Source: Tolypocladium sp. Sup5 PDA-1 (Eukaryota; Ascomycota; Sordariomycetes; Hypocreales; Ophiocordycipitaceae). From it: a stretch of DNA of 54,500 bases. Within the stretch, counting starts at the first letter, position 1, and every line of letters begins with the position of its first letter. Shown here piece by piece: positions 1 through 12,200 of the stretch. The notes beneath the pieces were generated by a model. It was given only the letters and a program-made list of their open reading frames with translations. It did no database searches and was not told the origin of the DNA. Where the stretch lies: positions 1 to 54,500 of the forward strand of contig JPHH03000106.1 of assembly GCA_000750105.3 (NCBI GenBank). The letters are read 5' to 3'. A program made the translations under genes and the position numbers.

Positions 1-142
1 ACCTTGACTTTCCGCTGCAGGCCGTCAACACAGCACAACACGCATCGCTGCCACCCTCTCTCGCCATGGCGCCCAGGCGGAAGAAGACGGCAATTCGGTT
101 GACGAGAAAGTGTGCTGACGGCCTGCAGCGGAAAGTCAAGGT
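1..142. repeat. 27-bp perfect inverted repeat around TAF14 exon 1
   Basis: Bases 1-27 are the exact reverse complement of 116-142, separated by 88 bases. The right arm is coding sequence of TAF14 exon 1. The match breaks at the inner edge (base 28 against 115) and runs to the very first base of the window, so it may continue outside. This could be a real hairpin or a fold-back assembly artefact at a contig end. Confidence 0.9.
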
Positions 143-1068
143 CGTGACCGACCAACACGTTGTGTAAGCGGCTTCTCCCCTCTGTCCACCACGCGCTGGC
201 AGCGAGTACTGACGACCTCCAGCACCGATAAGCCGCCCGTGGATGAGTTCCCTATGAGAGAATGGAGCTTGCGGTTGCACATTCTGGACGAGGATGGTAA
301 CGAGCGACCTGCCGACGTCTTCACCAAGGTCGTCTACCACCTGCACCCTACGTTTGAGAATCCCGTTCAGAGTCAGTCCACCCCGTTTGCCCCGATTCCC
401 CCCTACCCTTTGAGGGTAGCCAACCACGAGCGCTGTGACTGACCTCCGACGTTTGCAAACCAGCCTTCACCAAGCCGCCCTTCACCTGCACCAACGAAGG
501 ATGGGGCGAGTTCGAGATCAGCATCGAGTGCTTCACGACGGAGAAGACGAAGCTGGCGCTTATCATCCACGACTTGAACTTCCTCCAGGAACACTACGAG
601 GCGACACATGTCGTCACCTTCAAGAACCCTTCCCAAGCGCTGCAGGAGCGGCTGCGCGAGACGGGGCCTCTGCCCACGGACGAGGACCGCCCTAAGAAGA
701 AGGGACTCGCGACTAAGAAAGGGGCACAGAAGCACGACTATGAGAAGATCGCCGAGGCGTTGGAGAAGCTCGAGGAGGAGGACCTGCTGCGGGTCATACA
801 GCTCATCAACGAGAACAAGGGGCCAGACACATATATTAGAAGTGACGTGGAAGGTGAGCTCTCCCCTTTGGCCACGGGGACGCACTTCGTTTCCTTGCGT
901 GTTGATTCACGGTGGCTAATAGTGGATAATCTGGCTGAAGCCGGTGAATTCTCGATCGACCTGTACACGATGCCGGATCTGTTGACGACGAAGCTCTGGG
1001 AGCACCTGGTGAGCAGAGCATCGGAAGACGGGAAAGACAGCCGTCATATCATCCAGCAGACGTACTGA
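66..1068 (+). CDS. TAF14: YEATS-domain protein, TAF14/TFG3 type (TFIID, TFIIF and chromatin remodeller subunit)
   Basis: Probable exons are 66-163, 223-371, 464-853 and 941-1068, giving 254 residues. An N-terminal YEATS domain (about residues 20-140) is recognisable from MREWSLRLHILDEDG, VVYHLHPTFENPVQ and GWGEFEISI followed by HDLNFLQEHYE. The C-terminal part (KIAEALEKLEEEDLLRVIQL and GEFSIDLYTMPDLLTTKLWE) matches the C-terminal domain of yeast Taf14, which docks short peptides of TFIID, TFIIF, INO80, SWI/SNF and NuA3 partners. YEATS domains of this family read acylated histone lysines in the nucleus. Branch points CTGAC precede introns 1 and 2. Intron 3 (87 nt) contains no stop, so its removal rests on family alignment. 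The first about 20 residues are not family-like and overlap an inverted repeat, so the true start may lie elsewhere. A branch/acceptor-like stretch ends at 130, just before the conserved part. Family call confident, 5' end uncertain. Confidence 0.85.
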
Positions 1069-4000
1069 CCAGTATAAACAGTCCAAGAAGGGTCTCGTAA
1101 GCTAAATCCGCCAAACGCCACCTTGCCGGATCAGGAGCCGAGGGTACGGCACTTGGACGGGTTGTGGGGGAAAAGTCTGGGGTTCTCTTTGAGTAAGGAG
1201 GCTCAGACAAGGGGAGGGTAACCGCGACCAGCGAGTGCAGGAGCCCCATCTGAAGGCCCCGAGAATGGAAATGGGGGGACGGCGGGCGGAGGGATGCTCT
1301 TGTGTATGGATGGAGTAGAGGCATGGGGGACAACCTTTAATCTTTTGTCAAGTTCTGAAACGCGAAATGGTAATGGGCTTTCTTATTTCCCCGTGCGTGG
1401 CCATGATCGACGACAAGGCTGTGCTTTGCGGTGAGTGGCGTACAGGCCCTATATACGACCACGACGAGTCCATCTCGAAATGGACGAAGTGACGAGCTGA
1501 GGTGGGCTCGACAGGCCTAGGAGAAGAGCGCGGCTCTTTTTCTGCCACGGTGACGTTTTGGGCAGCATATCGGTCTCTGGCGATGGTTTATTGGCTGCGT
1601 GCCTGGATAGGGGAGCTGGCGTTAACGGGATCCGGCTGCTAAACTGAGAGATCAGGCTGTGAGATGTAACACTTGTGCCCCAAGGGTGCAAGGCTGACAA
1701 GCTGAGACTTGTTCAATTACACGGCGATGGACCCTGGTGCGAGTGGCTGGGGCAGTGGACCACGGCGTTCTTTGATAGACAACGGGCGTTTGTTGGAGGT
1801 GCAAGTACAGTGTACTTGTCACGATGCCAGGCCAAAGTGGATATGCAAGATACCCAAATCAATTGCTCAACCGACAACGACCATGGGCTACGAAGCACTA
1901 CCTACCTACTAGGAAGTAAACGGCACGCTTGCCGATGCATAGCAGATGGCCCGTGTAATATGCGTTGGAGAACGAACCGCGTTGCTGCGCAGGGGAACTA
2001 ATGCGGTGCAGAGCCTGTTCCATACGACGCTATGGGGTAATACATTAATACATGTGCGCGCGGCATGGAGACAAGGCCGGGGGTTGACTGATTTTGGGAG
2101 AGCGAGAGCTTGGCGTCACGATAGTGATTGGAGGGGAGTCTGGACGGTGGCAGCCAACGGAGAGGATGACTTTTTGCGTATGCAGGCCCCGTGGCAGCCG
2201 TGATGGTGTCAAGGTGACGCACCTGCGTGCACCGCCTTGCCACGCTATGGGGTAATGGAAATCTGCCGGATGGGCCTGGCCGGGAGGGGGAGGGGGCAAA
2301 GGGGGGGACAACAACGAGGCTATGTATGAGTTTCTGGATGTCGTGGACAGCTAAACAGCCAGAATGCCTGTCTTGGCCGTTGGCTGGGCCGGTCAATTCT
2401 GATCGCGATGAGCTTATGCACACCTGGACCCCTGGAATGGGCGCTAGGTCTATGGGGTAATGAGATTTGAAGAGTTGAGGATCACGAGGAACGCGCTTAC
2501 ACGGGCGTCGACGGCTGGAGCGGAACCAAGAGACTGACCGGGGCCGACGAGCTGACACGACACGGGTCTAGGTACTCGTAGATCACCGTCCCTCTTACCG
2601 TATTTATGTATCCGCACGGAGCAGAGTTCCCGAGTGCAGGCGGTTTATCATGACCAATTGTGATGTGGTTGTTTCCGAATATGTGTTATGAAGTGTTGTG
2701 ATACATACTGCACGTCCCGGTGGTGAGAAGTATAATGATGTTAGACTTGTTATGCCGGATCTGCAATGCAACTACGTATACGAGTACGCAACGGAGTTAC
2801 TTCGTACTTCGTGTACAAGCCCCGGATACCACGGAGCGGAGGGATGTTTAATCGCCAGCGTGATGTGCGAGGTGCGGTGGTGTGCTTGGAAATCCATTGA
2901 GACGGACGCATGGTCCCTGGTGATGGCTTGACCTGCAGCGGTTGGTTCGTGGCCCAAGCAGCGGACTTTTGCACGCTGGACACATATTGACCCTGATGGG
3001 CCAATTGAGTCGCCTTGCAGGCCCAGCATGGGTCCCATCGTGAACCCTGTCCTCCCTGTCCGAGGGAGAGGAGATACGCATCGTGGACTTGGCCGGTCCT
3101 TGACTTGAGACTTGATGACATCGAGTCGCCACGACTGCATCGATGATATTGCCGTCACGGGACTACTGTATGACGAGTTTTCCAAGGGTACCTTATCCTG
3201 CCTGAACCATGTGTCTAGCAGAGCCAAGCCTTTGCCTCGTGTGTACACATCAGCGAGAGCATAAAGCTTGGGATGCCGTGCTGAGTCGCAGAATCGCCCA
3301 AAGAGGTCAGAAACGGACATGCGTCCACGATTCTTGCCATCGACGCGATAACTTATTAGCTGAAAGGTCCCAGACTCCCAGTCGCTCCCGTCGCCAGGGT
3401 TCACCGACGGCCCTAGGCTGGATGGGTAAGGTAAAGGGCCGCAGGCGTTGGCTGAAGACTTGGGGACGGAGGCGGCGCCTGCAAAAGGCCTGTATTTCGC
3501 TTGTACGTGCGAAGTACAGTGGCACCCGGCTGACTCGAAGGGAAAAAAAAAAGCGTCCCCATCGAGCCGACTTCCAGCGAGCCTGTGGCCAACGTGACCT
3601 CGAGGACCCAGCGGGACCCCGGCCTGGGGCAGGAGCGACGGCCACGATTGGTCGGGGCGGTGCCTTGATTGGCTAATAGGACGCGCAATGCGGCCGCTGA
3701 TTGGCCGGTGTGTGGAGCAGGCGGATCCGGGAGGCTATGAGGCTGCTTCGTTTTACCACATCAGATTGGGGTGTGGGCAGGGCAGGAGCGAGCCAGTAGA
3801 CGGGCGGGCAAACGGGCGGGCAAGCGATGAGGGGAATGAGTGAGGGAGTGTACTCTACTCGTATGTACGTACAGGCAGGGTACGTACCTACCGACAGTTG
3901 CACCACTGCACCACTGGGGACTCGCTGAATCGCCGTGGGCGCGGGCGTTCTAGGTGCACGATGGGGAAAGAGGAGGGGGCAACGGCGAACGCAAGCCAGC

Positions 4001-4493
4001 ATGGATGGAAGAAAAAAAAATTGTTTAGGCACGATGTACGAAGTACTCAGGTACCCCAGGCTGCTGCTCGTCACCTCTTCTCCCAAAAGGTCCAGTCCAG
4101 ACACCACAAGTTTCGGGAGCTTCCCTCTCTCTCTGATCATCATCAAACACCATCTGCTCCAATCCTGGCCGCTGCGACCAAAGGCCCGGGGAAGGTGCAC
4201 TATAATTCTTTGGGCCCTCTGGCTGCAAGATCCCATTGCCCTGTCGCAGGCCTTGCGCAGCAGCTCGGCCTTTCTTATAGACGTCCCATCGCCCTCAGCG
4301 TTGGCTGTTGCTGTTCCGCTGCGAACCGAACCGCCGATACAGAGAGACACTGAACCCCGCTTCCAGCCAGACACAACCACCTACGCTTCACTTCGGCCCT
4401 GCGCGGCTCCAACACCAATTCGACCTCGCCAAACCGCCGCAAGCCGAATCGCCATCGCGCTCGCGACGTCACGGCGGTGCTGGCCTGCCCATC
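1069..4493. other. Intergenic region, no gene seen
   Basis: This 3.4-kb stretch lies between TAF14 and the Zn2Cys6 factor. Open frames on both strands have no family-like composition and no coherent splicing. It holds three copies of the 12-mer CTATGGGGTAAT (2030, 2245, 2450), a period-7 micro-repeat at 2798-2816, and another GTACGAAGTAC at 4036-4046. GTAC-rich short repeats lie at about 3852-3893. The last 300 bases are pyrimidine-rich and probably contain the promoter and leader of the downstream factor. Confidence 0.6.
2798..2816. repeat. Period-7 micro-repeat (TACTTCG units)
   Basis: TACTTCGTACTTCGTGTAC, one of the dispersed intergenic copies. Confidence 0.75.
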
Positions 4494-7400
4494 ATGGCAC
4501 AGACTCAGTACGGCACGGCGCACTCCAGCCCCGGCGTCTCGTCGTCGACCCCCGGCGGCCAGCGGTCGCAATCGCAGCAGGCCGCCGCGAGCCAACAACA
4601 GCAGCAGCAAGACGCGGGAGGGGCAGCATCGCAGGCGCAGCATAAGCGCGTCTACCAGGCCTGCATCCCCTGCCGCCGGCGCAAAGTACGGTGCGACCTC
4701 GGCAGCGTCGACAACCCTCACGATCCGCCCTGCGTGCGCTGCCGCCGCGAGAGCAAGGAGTGCTTCTTCAGCGCCACCAGGCGCAAGCGCAAGACCGACG
4801 ACGACGAGGGGAGCGACGTCGACGAGTACATCGTCCGCAATGGCCGCAAGAGGGTGCACGCCTCGGGCAGTCCGCCCCCGGTGCGTCTGGACCGTCGCTT
4901 CTACAGCGAGGTGCCTCTGACGCCGGGCGGCTCCCATGGGAGGAGCCAGCCATTGAGGCGACCGGACGGCAGCGTCAGGCCCAGGGACGGCAGGGACAGC
5001 GAGTTTGACGGCGAAGGCGACGCAAACCAGACACTGGAGAACCTCGAGGCTCAAGCAGTGATGCGTCGAGGCATGTACGGGCCCCATGATGCCCTCGATC
5101 TACTCTACAAGGCAGCAACAGACAGGTTTGTTGCCGATCCGCATAGCAAGCCTTCAGACACAGCTGACGTCGCCAGCCCGGCTGCTAACCACAGACGAGA
5201 GGGCAGCACTGCCTCTGTGACAACAGTGCCGGCTCTCCACGCGACGCCGCAGGACGCCCCCAGCCGTGATCCTCCCCGACCCGCGACAATGTCCATCAAG
5301 ATGGAACAACAGCAGCAGCTACAGCAACAGCAGGCGATGCAGCAGCAACAGCAGCAGCAGCCCATCGACCCGGAGCTGGCCCAGCAGCCTGGGTTGAGGA
5401 GCAACCCGGGATACATCAGCGCCTTGAAGGCCTGGAGTCGGTTCCGGTTCGTGCGGGCAGGCTGGTTCACGGCACAAGAAGCCATCCAGTACATCGACTA
5501 GTGCGTCCATCCCGAAGACTGCATCTGCTTGACTGAATACTGACATCTTCCCAGTTACTACAAATACCTGTCGCCTATGACACCCATATCCCCTCCGACG
5601 TTCAGCGACCCCGCCTCGCATATCACGCTCCTGCAGGAGGAGCCGATCCTCACGGTGACCTTGCTCACCATTGCCTCGAGATATCGACAAATGCCCGGAA
5701 CCGGCGGACACTGCCGATCCCACGCCATTCCTGAACAGCTGTGGACCTACCTGCGAGGCATGATAGAGCGATGTCTCTGGGGTCAGGAAGCCTTCGGAGG
5801 CGGGTTCTGCGGTTCGGGAGGCTCCTCTTCACTTATCATGGAAGAAACGGACACGAGTAGTACCGCGCCGTGGCGTGGTATGCGAAAAGGCAGTTTGAGG
5901 ACTTTGGGCACCATCGAGTCGTTGTTGATCCTCACCGAGTGGCACCCTCGAGCACTGCACTTCCCACCCCAGGAGGCAACGGACGAACTGATGCTCCCCG
6001 ATTATGATGCTAGCCCGATGCTGGGAGCCGACGACCCCAGCAGGAACGTTGGTGCTGGGTTTGGCGGCAAGAGGATCGAGAGCTGGCTGGAACCCGCGTG
6101 GAGAAGCGACCGAATGTGTTGGATGCTCCTCAGCACAGCCATGGGATTGGCCTATGAGCTTGGTGTATTTGACGACATTGATGAGTTGCTCAAAGACGAT
6201 GCCATAACGCGGCCCGAGTTTCAGGACGAGGGCTACAGGACCAGGGCCAACCGAATAAAGAGACTGCTGCTCATCTACACTTCCCAGCTTGCTGGCCGTC
6301 TTGGATGGACCAGCATGACCCCTGAGCACTTCCGAAAGAGCGACCCGGCTGTGGCCCGGCGCCGAACCATGTCCAGCGACGGCGCAACACCCAGCACGTC
6401 CTCTTTGGCAAACGGTTTCAACTACGTGCCGGATCTGGAGCTCGATGATCAGATCATTCACTGCTGGGCGGGTATCAGCAACGCAATGCATCTTGGAAAC
6501 GAGAAGCTCTTCCGTTCCCGGAAACACACGACGGAGATCATCACGAGCGGTAAATACGTTGAGCTGCTGCGAGAGTTTGGCCCCATGCTGCGCGACTGGT
6601 ACCGGGAGTTTGAGCTGTTCCGCCTCCCCCAGTTCATCAGGCACATCCTGACTATCGAGTACGAATACGTCCGAATCTACGTCAACTCGCTGTCCCTACA
6701 GGCAGTCGTCGAGAGATGCACAAACCACGCAGGCAACACGGCCAACGCGACCAACGGAGACGGGCAGCCCGCCAACCAGCAACTCTCTCCCCAAACCATG
6801 ATCAATTACGGCAAGCTCCCGCTAGGTCAGCTTGGTGGATTCACCGTCAACGATCAAGAATACGTTCGGGAAGTTGTCGACGGATGCCGGAACCTGCTCC
6901 GGACTGTCGTCGACGGCCTGCTCCCTGGCGGATACCTTAAGCATGCGCCAGTGCGAACATACTTCCGCATCATAAGTGGTGCCATGTTCCTTCTCAAGAC
7001 CTTTGCTCTCGGTGCGCCACGGTCTGATGTCAAAATGAGCATCGACCTGATGGACGCTACCGTAGAAGCCCTGCGGAACTGCGTGGTGGATGACGTCCAC
7101 TTGGGTATCCGTTTCGCGGACCTACTTGAGACACTGACGAGCAGGCTGAGGAACCGATTCATCCAGGCGCCGACCATGCAGCAGTCTTCCGGCAAGGGGC
7201 AGAGTCCCATACCCGAAGGGGCGAATGGCACCTTGGGACCGCATGGCGAAAGCACCACCAACTGGGTGGGTGGACACGCGCAGAAACTGCGGGATGGCCT
7301 CAACGGTCACTGTAAGTATTTGATCCATTTCTTGCCCTTGAGGTTGCGGAGATGTTCGTGTGCTGATAAACTATGCCGCAGACCGAGCGGGATCCCCTAC

Positions 7401-7788
7401 TGCGGAAGGGAACAACATCTCGGCAACGCCGTTCGACCTTACTACGGGCAATTTTCCATATCCCGGTGCCTCTTCCATTGGGCCTTCAACGCCGGCAGCG
7501 CACGTGGACAATAACCCGACCGCCCCCGGTGCTGGCATGGACATGCACCTGTTTGAGGAATGGAATAATCCCGGCAACGAGATGTGGTACCTACCCCCTG
7601 GGCCGGCCTTCTTCCAAAACATGGAGAACAGCTCGGTCGCCATGACGGCCGAAGGCGTCAACGTTGGTGGACTGGACCTCTTGGAATACATGGCCATGGA
7701 CCCCGTTCAGTTTTCTGGCATGGAGGGACCGGGGTCTGCAACTGGCAACAACAATAACAACAATACCAACGGCGGCGGCAGTGGCTGA
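4494..7788 (+). CDS. Zn2Cys6 fungal transcription factor, large, Q-rich and N-rich
   Basis: Exons 4494-5500, 5555-7311 and 7382-7788 encode 1,056 residues. The DNA-binding binuclear zinc cluster is at residues 57-90, with cysteines at 57, 60, 67, 80, 83 and 90 (C-x2-C-x6-C-x12-C-x2-C-x6-C), followed by a basic RRKRK stretch. The start is the only ATG in this open frame before the cluster. Poly-Gln runs occur near residue 35 and around 270-285. The middle part (from LKAWSRFRFVRAGWFTAQEA through residue about 850) resembles the fungal transcription-factor middle homology region. The C terminus ends in an Asn/Gly-rich tail, likely an activation segment. The insert NPHDPPC between cysteines 3 and 4 recalls the Aro80-like class (aromatic amino acid catabolism), but I cannot assign a target pathway. 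Neighbours give no clue: there is no pathway gene cluster beside it. Confidence 0.9.
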
Positions 7789-9266
7789 GGCGGCGCTGTC
7801 TGAGGACGGAGACGATGAGGAACCGAGAATCGTCGGTATCTGGACGCAGTAATGACTCACGAGGACGAGAGAGATGAACCCGCGGGACTCGAATCGGATA
7901 TGGAGACGCTCTGTTTTAGATGACATGGGGACTAGCAAAACACGGCGCCAGAGCACGAACCCCCAAAACCAGGTGGGGGAAAGAATGCACTCTGAGGAAC
8001 AATACGGCTGGCGAAAACGGAAACCAAAAATTGATATTTCGTCCTGTTAACAAACGGAGGCAGTGAGGAACTTCGGCTTTTTTTTCGGTTTGGTTGGCCC
8101 TTTGCTCAACTACTATACATGTCTGCCTCCACCAGGCGCTAGGTTTCATGTCGGACTGGTGTTTTGCTTGTTTCGGCGGCCCACCCGACACTGCGCTTCG
8201 GGGTCTTTTATGGTTCATCAAGCCTATTATTGCACATAGCTAGTTCAATTCGTAGCATCCCTCGGGATGCTTGGCGCAACGCAAGCAGAGAAGAGGAGGA
8301 TGAAGGCCGTTGGTGGTCGTGTGCCTGGGATGGGGCTGTGTTAACGCACCTTGGGGAGGCAGATGTATAGTAGATAGCCCGATGAGAAATGGAGAGATTA
8401 TGACGAAACATTCACATTCGCACCATAACACAGCTGTGATCACGCAAGGACAAGTTGCAGAGTTCCACTCTAGTCTCGCCTCCATTTTGTTCTGTATATA
8501 CACTGGACCACCAGGTGTCTCTTCTTTCCACCCGCCCTTCCACAGAACTCACATCGTTTTAGAATGTGCAAAAGGTTGCAAGCAGGCGGGAAGGAACAAG
8601 GTGCATTGTAAGACGAAGGTACGCATGGCGAGACCTCTTTACAAGTTCCTTCCCTCCATCTCGATCCGCCCCATACTCTCTCGGCGGCATCGAACTCTGA
8701 ACAAGAGACAGAACAGAAGTCGGATGTTGTTGCTTTGTGACAAGGAGAATCTTCAGGAAGTGAGCGTGTCTGAAGGTGACGAAGAAAAAGAAAAAAAAAG
8801 TGTGAAGGGCCCCAAAACGGGGATGCCGGCTGGTATCATTCCAATTTGTGACTCCCGTTGAAGACGGAGCAAGAAAAAACAAAGAGACATGACTTGGAAA
8901 CATCAAGTAAGACAAAAATGTCTGAAAAATAAAGGGGGTGGGGAGAGAAGATGGAGAAATGCTGAAGAGTAAATGCAAGCTAAGCAACGTAAATGCCAGA
9001 CCAGCAACCGCTTCCCCATTGCCGTCTATGTGGAGAAAACAAGACCTCCACGGTCCTAGCAAAGCGGAAAAAGAGGGGTGAGAGTAGAGAGAGAGCAAGG
9101 CACGGGTGGGTGTGTCGTTGTCAGGCGTGAGAATCGACGTGCCACTTTCGGCAGTATAATAGGAGACAGGTTGGCGGACGGGCCTCTCGACATCTCGTGG
9201 TGGGAAGAATATAAAGGTTGGCGTGCAGTATCGAGCTCAGAGCTGGTTTCGGAGATTGTGCCACTC
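7789..9266. other. Intergenic region between convergent genes
   Basis: Here the Zn2Cys6 gene (+) and the ADF-H gene (-) converge. The stretch should hold both 3' untranslated regions and terminators. A-rich tracts and AATAAA-like AAAATAAA (8926-8933) are present. The open frames here (for example 8310-8861 and 8559-9098) are low complexity and look like chance. Confidence 0.55.
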
Positions 9267-12200
9267 TCACAGCCCATAAGTCGAGCCGCGAGTGGCGTGG
9301 GCCTCTTGCAGAACTATGTCCAATGTAAGTCTGAATATCTCGATTGAATCATGACGAGATCGAAACTTACTGCTCAGCACATTCAGCTGTCCGGCCCGGT
9401 CCTCGCAGGCCACTTGTATGCTGGTGCCCTCGATGAAATCGAGCACCACGCTGTTGGGCAGCTCCTGGACCTCCACGTCCGGCGTGTACGGTGCCCGGAA
9501 CTCGGTGAGGTGGTAGCGCTTGGTGCCCTGGGCCTGTCGGCCGCTCTGAGCAGGCAGTGCGCTCAGAATCAGGAAGCCCTGGGAGTCGAGGCACATGTTC
9601 CGGCGCTTCCAAAGCAGGTTGTCGGGGAACTGCACATTGACGTCGCCCATGTACGAGACAATCGTTGGCGTCCCAGTGGTGGCCGGTCTGGCCGCAGCTG
9701 GCTCGGGAATCTCCTCCTCCGTGACCGTGGACGAGATGCTGGTCGGCGAGTTCTTGCCTCTGCCTCCAGAGAGGGTAGACAGGCGGCGCATAAATCGCCC
9801 GGCTCGAGACAGCTTCTTGTCCCCGTTGGTAGACTTGGCATCGTCCCCAAAGCTGTCTCCGGTCGGCGACACGGCACTCTCGCGGTCCTTGCTGATGGAC
9901 GAGCGACGGCTGCTTATGGACAGTCGAGGGGAAAAGGCGCTGTTCTGGTGGACAGATGCAGGGCGCGAGGGCGAGCGCGACGGGTTCGATGCAGCTGGGG
10001 CGGAAAGGACTTCTCCCTGGTTGGAGGTAACGGACTTGCGCCGCTCCTTGATAAAGTCCTTAACAATGCTCAGGGATGATTGTCGCGATTTACCCGACTT
10101 GCTACGCTCCTGGGAGCCCGATCTGCGCTCCAAGGCTGGCTCCGCCGTCACTTGGGTGGGCTCCCGCATCGCCTTCTGGTGGTCGACCAGTAAGGGTGAC
10201 TGCTTCAGCTCCAGGTGGCTGTACTCTGAGGGATCCTTGGGGGGCTCGAAGCCAAACTTCATGCTGTGGTTCGGATCCCGGATGATCTTGGCCGTCACAG
10301 ACACCGACTCTGGGCGGCCACGCTGTGTGTTACCAGGCGAGCGGCCTGAAGAGGTGGCGCGGCCAGAAGAGTTGGCTCCCGGCGGCGACTCGAATATGGA
10401 CAAGCGGCTTGTCACCGAACCGGACCGGTCTCGCCGGGTATGCTTGCCTGCGTCTGGTGAAGACTCGTTGGATCGAGAAGGTGACTCGGGAGTTTTCCGG
10501 AGCGAGATGGCCCTGTCCATAACAGACGGCGATCTCGACGGCTCCCGCTTCTTGACGGCGAAGAACGTCGACGACGGCCTTTCTCTCGCAGCAGGCGCTC
10601 CCGGCTCCCCTGATCCGGCAGACAGCTTCTCCAGCGCCTTGATGCGCTGAAAGATGCTCGAACCCATGTTGGACTTCTTCGCCAGGTTCCCGCTTTGCTG
10701 CTGCTGCTGCTGGGCGACCTGTTGCAAGTATGCTGCCCCGGAACTCGTGGATCGTGCCGACGCTTGGCTCACATCCGTAGGGACAGCGAGACTGCTCCGG
10801 ACCGGGTTGGATATAGTTCGGATCATGTGAGCTTTTGGTGCGCCGGGTAGGCCGGGTCCTTTGATCGGGCTGGATGGGAAAGTCGCAGAGACCGGAGTTT
10901 TGGCCACAAGCATGGGCTTTGCTTCTTGCACTGTCGCGCTCCGCAGCTCTTCCATAAGCTCCTCGTCATCCGAGAAATTGGCCTCTGAGCGCGACGTCTG
11001 CCGGCTGTGTTGGGCGAGGTCGGTGCGGATGGGTTCGATGAAGCCGCCCCTGCGCTTTGGTTTATCTGCCTGCGCAGGTATCGTCTCTGTTTCGCTGTCG
11101 TACTGCTCCTGGTCCCTCTCATCCACAGTAGCTTCATCCGAGGCGGAGGCTGGGCTCTCCTCGAGGACTGGCTGTGGCAGCGCGGACGCTGCGGTTTGCT
11201 GCGCTGCGGCCTTCGCAGCTGCTAGCAGATCCTGCGTTGAGACCTTGGTCTTTAGGGTCTTCTGCCGCTGGGGAGAGGGCTCTTCATTTATGTCCGTTGC
11301 TGTCGCAAGCTCGGTAGGCTCCGCCGCTGGAATTCTGGTTGTCTCGGGATCCACGTTTCCAAACAATGCCTCCTGTGGGGACTTTGGTGACGATGGAATG
11401 CTGGTCGAAAACTTTGATATTGGCAGAGCAACAATCTCGCCAGGTTCGTGGTTATCATTGCGAGAAAATGTGCTGGTGTCCAAGTAGACTTCAGGAGCGG
11501 GCGGCAGCTCAGAGGCAGTGGTCGTCGAATCTGAAGCGCTTTCCTCCGCAACGGTGTGCTGTAGCTCTGGAGCGGCGATGTCTTCTCGAATGGTTTGTGC
11601 TGCTGAGGCAGCCTCATCGGGCATAATCTCAGCAACATCAGTTTCTTTGGTGTCCACCTCAGAGGCCGGAAGGGCCGCCTCCTCCGACTTGGACGCATCT
11701 GCAGCCAACACGTCCTCGTCATCGGGCTGGGCGTTTTCCGCCAAGTCGTCTTCAGAGCGTCCTTCGGGTTCGACGTCTTCGTGATCCGCTGAGGGTTCCT
11801 CATCCTTGGCTCGTACTGTCTCGTCAGTGGATTCCGAAAGCGATGACGCCTTGGTCGACTGCTCCGCCTCGGACGAGGCGACGATCGGGCTAGTAGGCCG
11901 GGAATCAGACTGTGTCGCGTCTGAAGTCTGGTCAGTGTGTACCGAGGAAGAAAGTGTATCCATCACGGCGCTAGAATCAGCCTTCATCAGGTCATTCTCA
12001 ACCTCTTGGTCAGCTCGAGGCAGGTCCTCGCCCTGTTGCGTATTATCCTCGAAATCATCGGCTGGTGACTCTTTGTTTTCCGGAACAGCTGCATCGTTAG
12101 ATGACGGTACGGCCGCGGGAGGCTGCATGCTCATCTTCTTCTTCTTCTCCCTTAGCTGCATGGCTTTCATCAGCCTCACCTTTTCGGGCGAGATGATCTG

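Noticed and set aside
5829..6644. 271-codon frame antisense to the Zn2Cys6 gene
   Set aside because: Mirror of a confident coding exon; no domain of its own.
8680..8700. tRNA T-loop-like GGCATCGAACTC
   Set aside because: No matching acceptor, D or anticodon arms could be built around it.
8559..9098. 179-codon minus-strand frame with hydrophobic stretches (possible membrane protein)
   Set aside because: Hydrophobicity comes from A/T-rich 3' regions (FFFFFF from poly-A); no family likeness.
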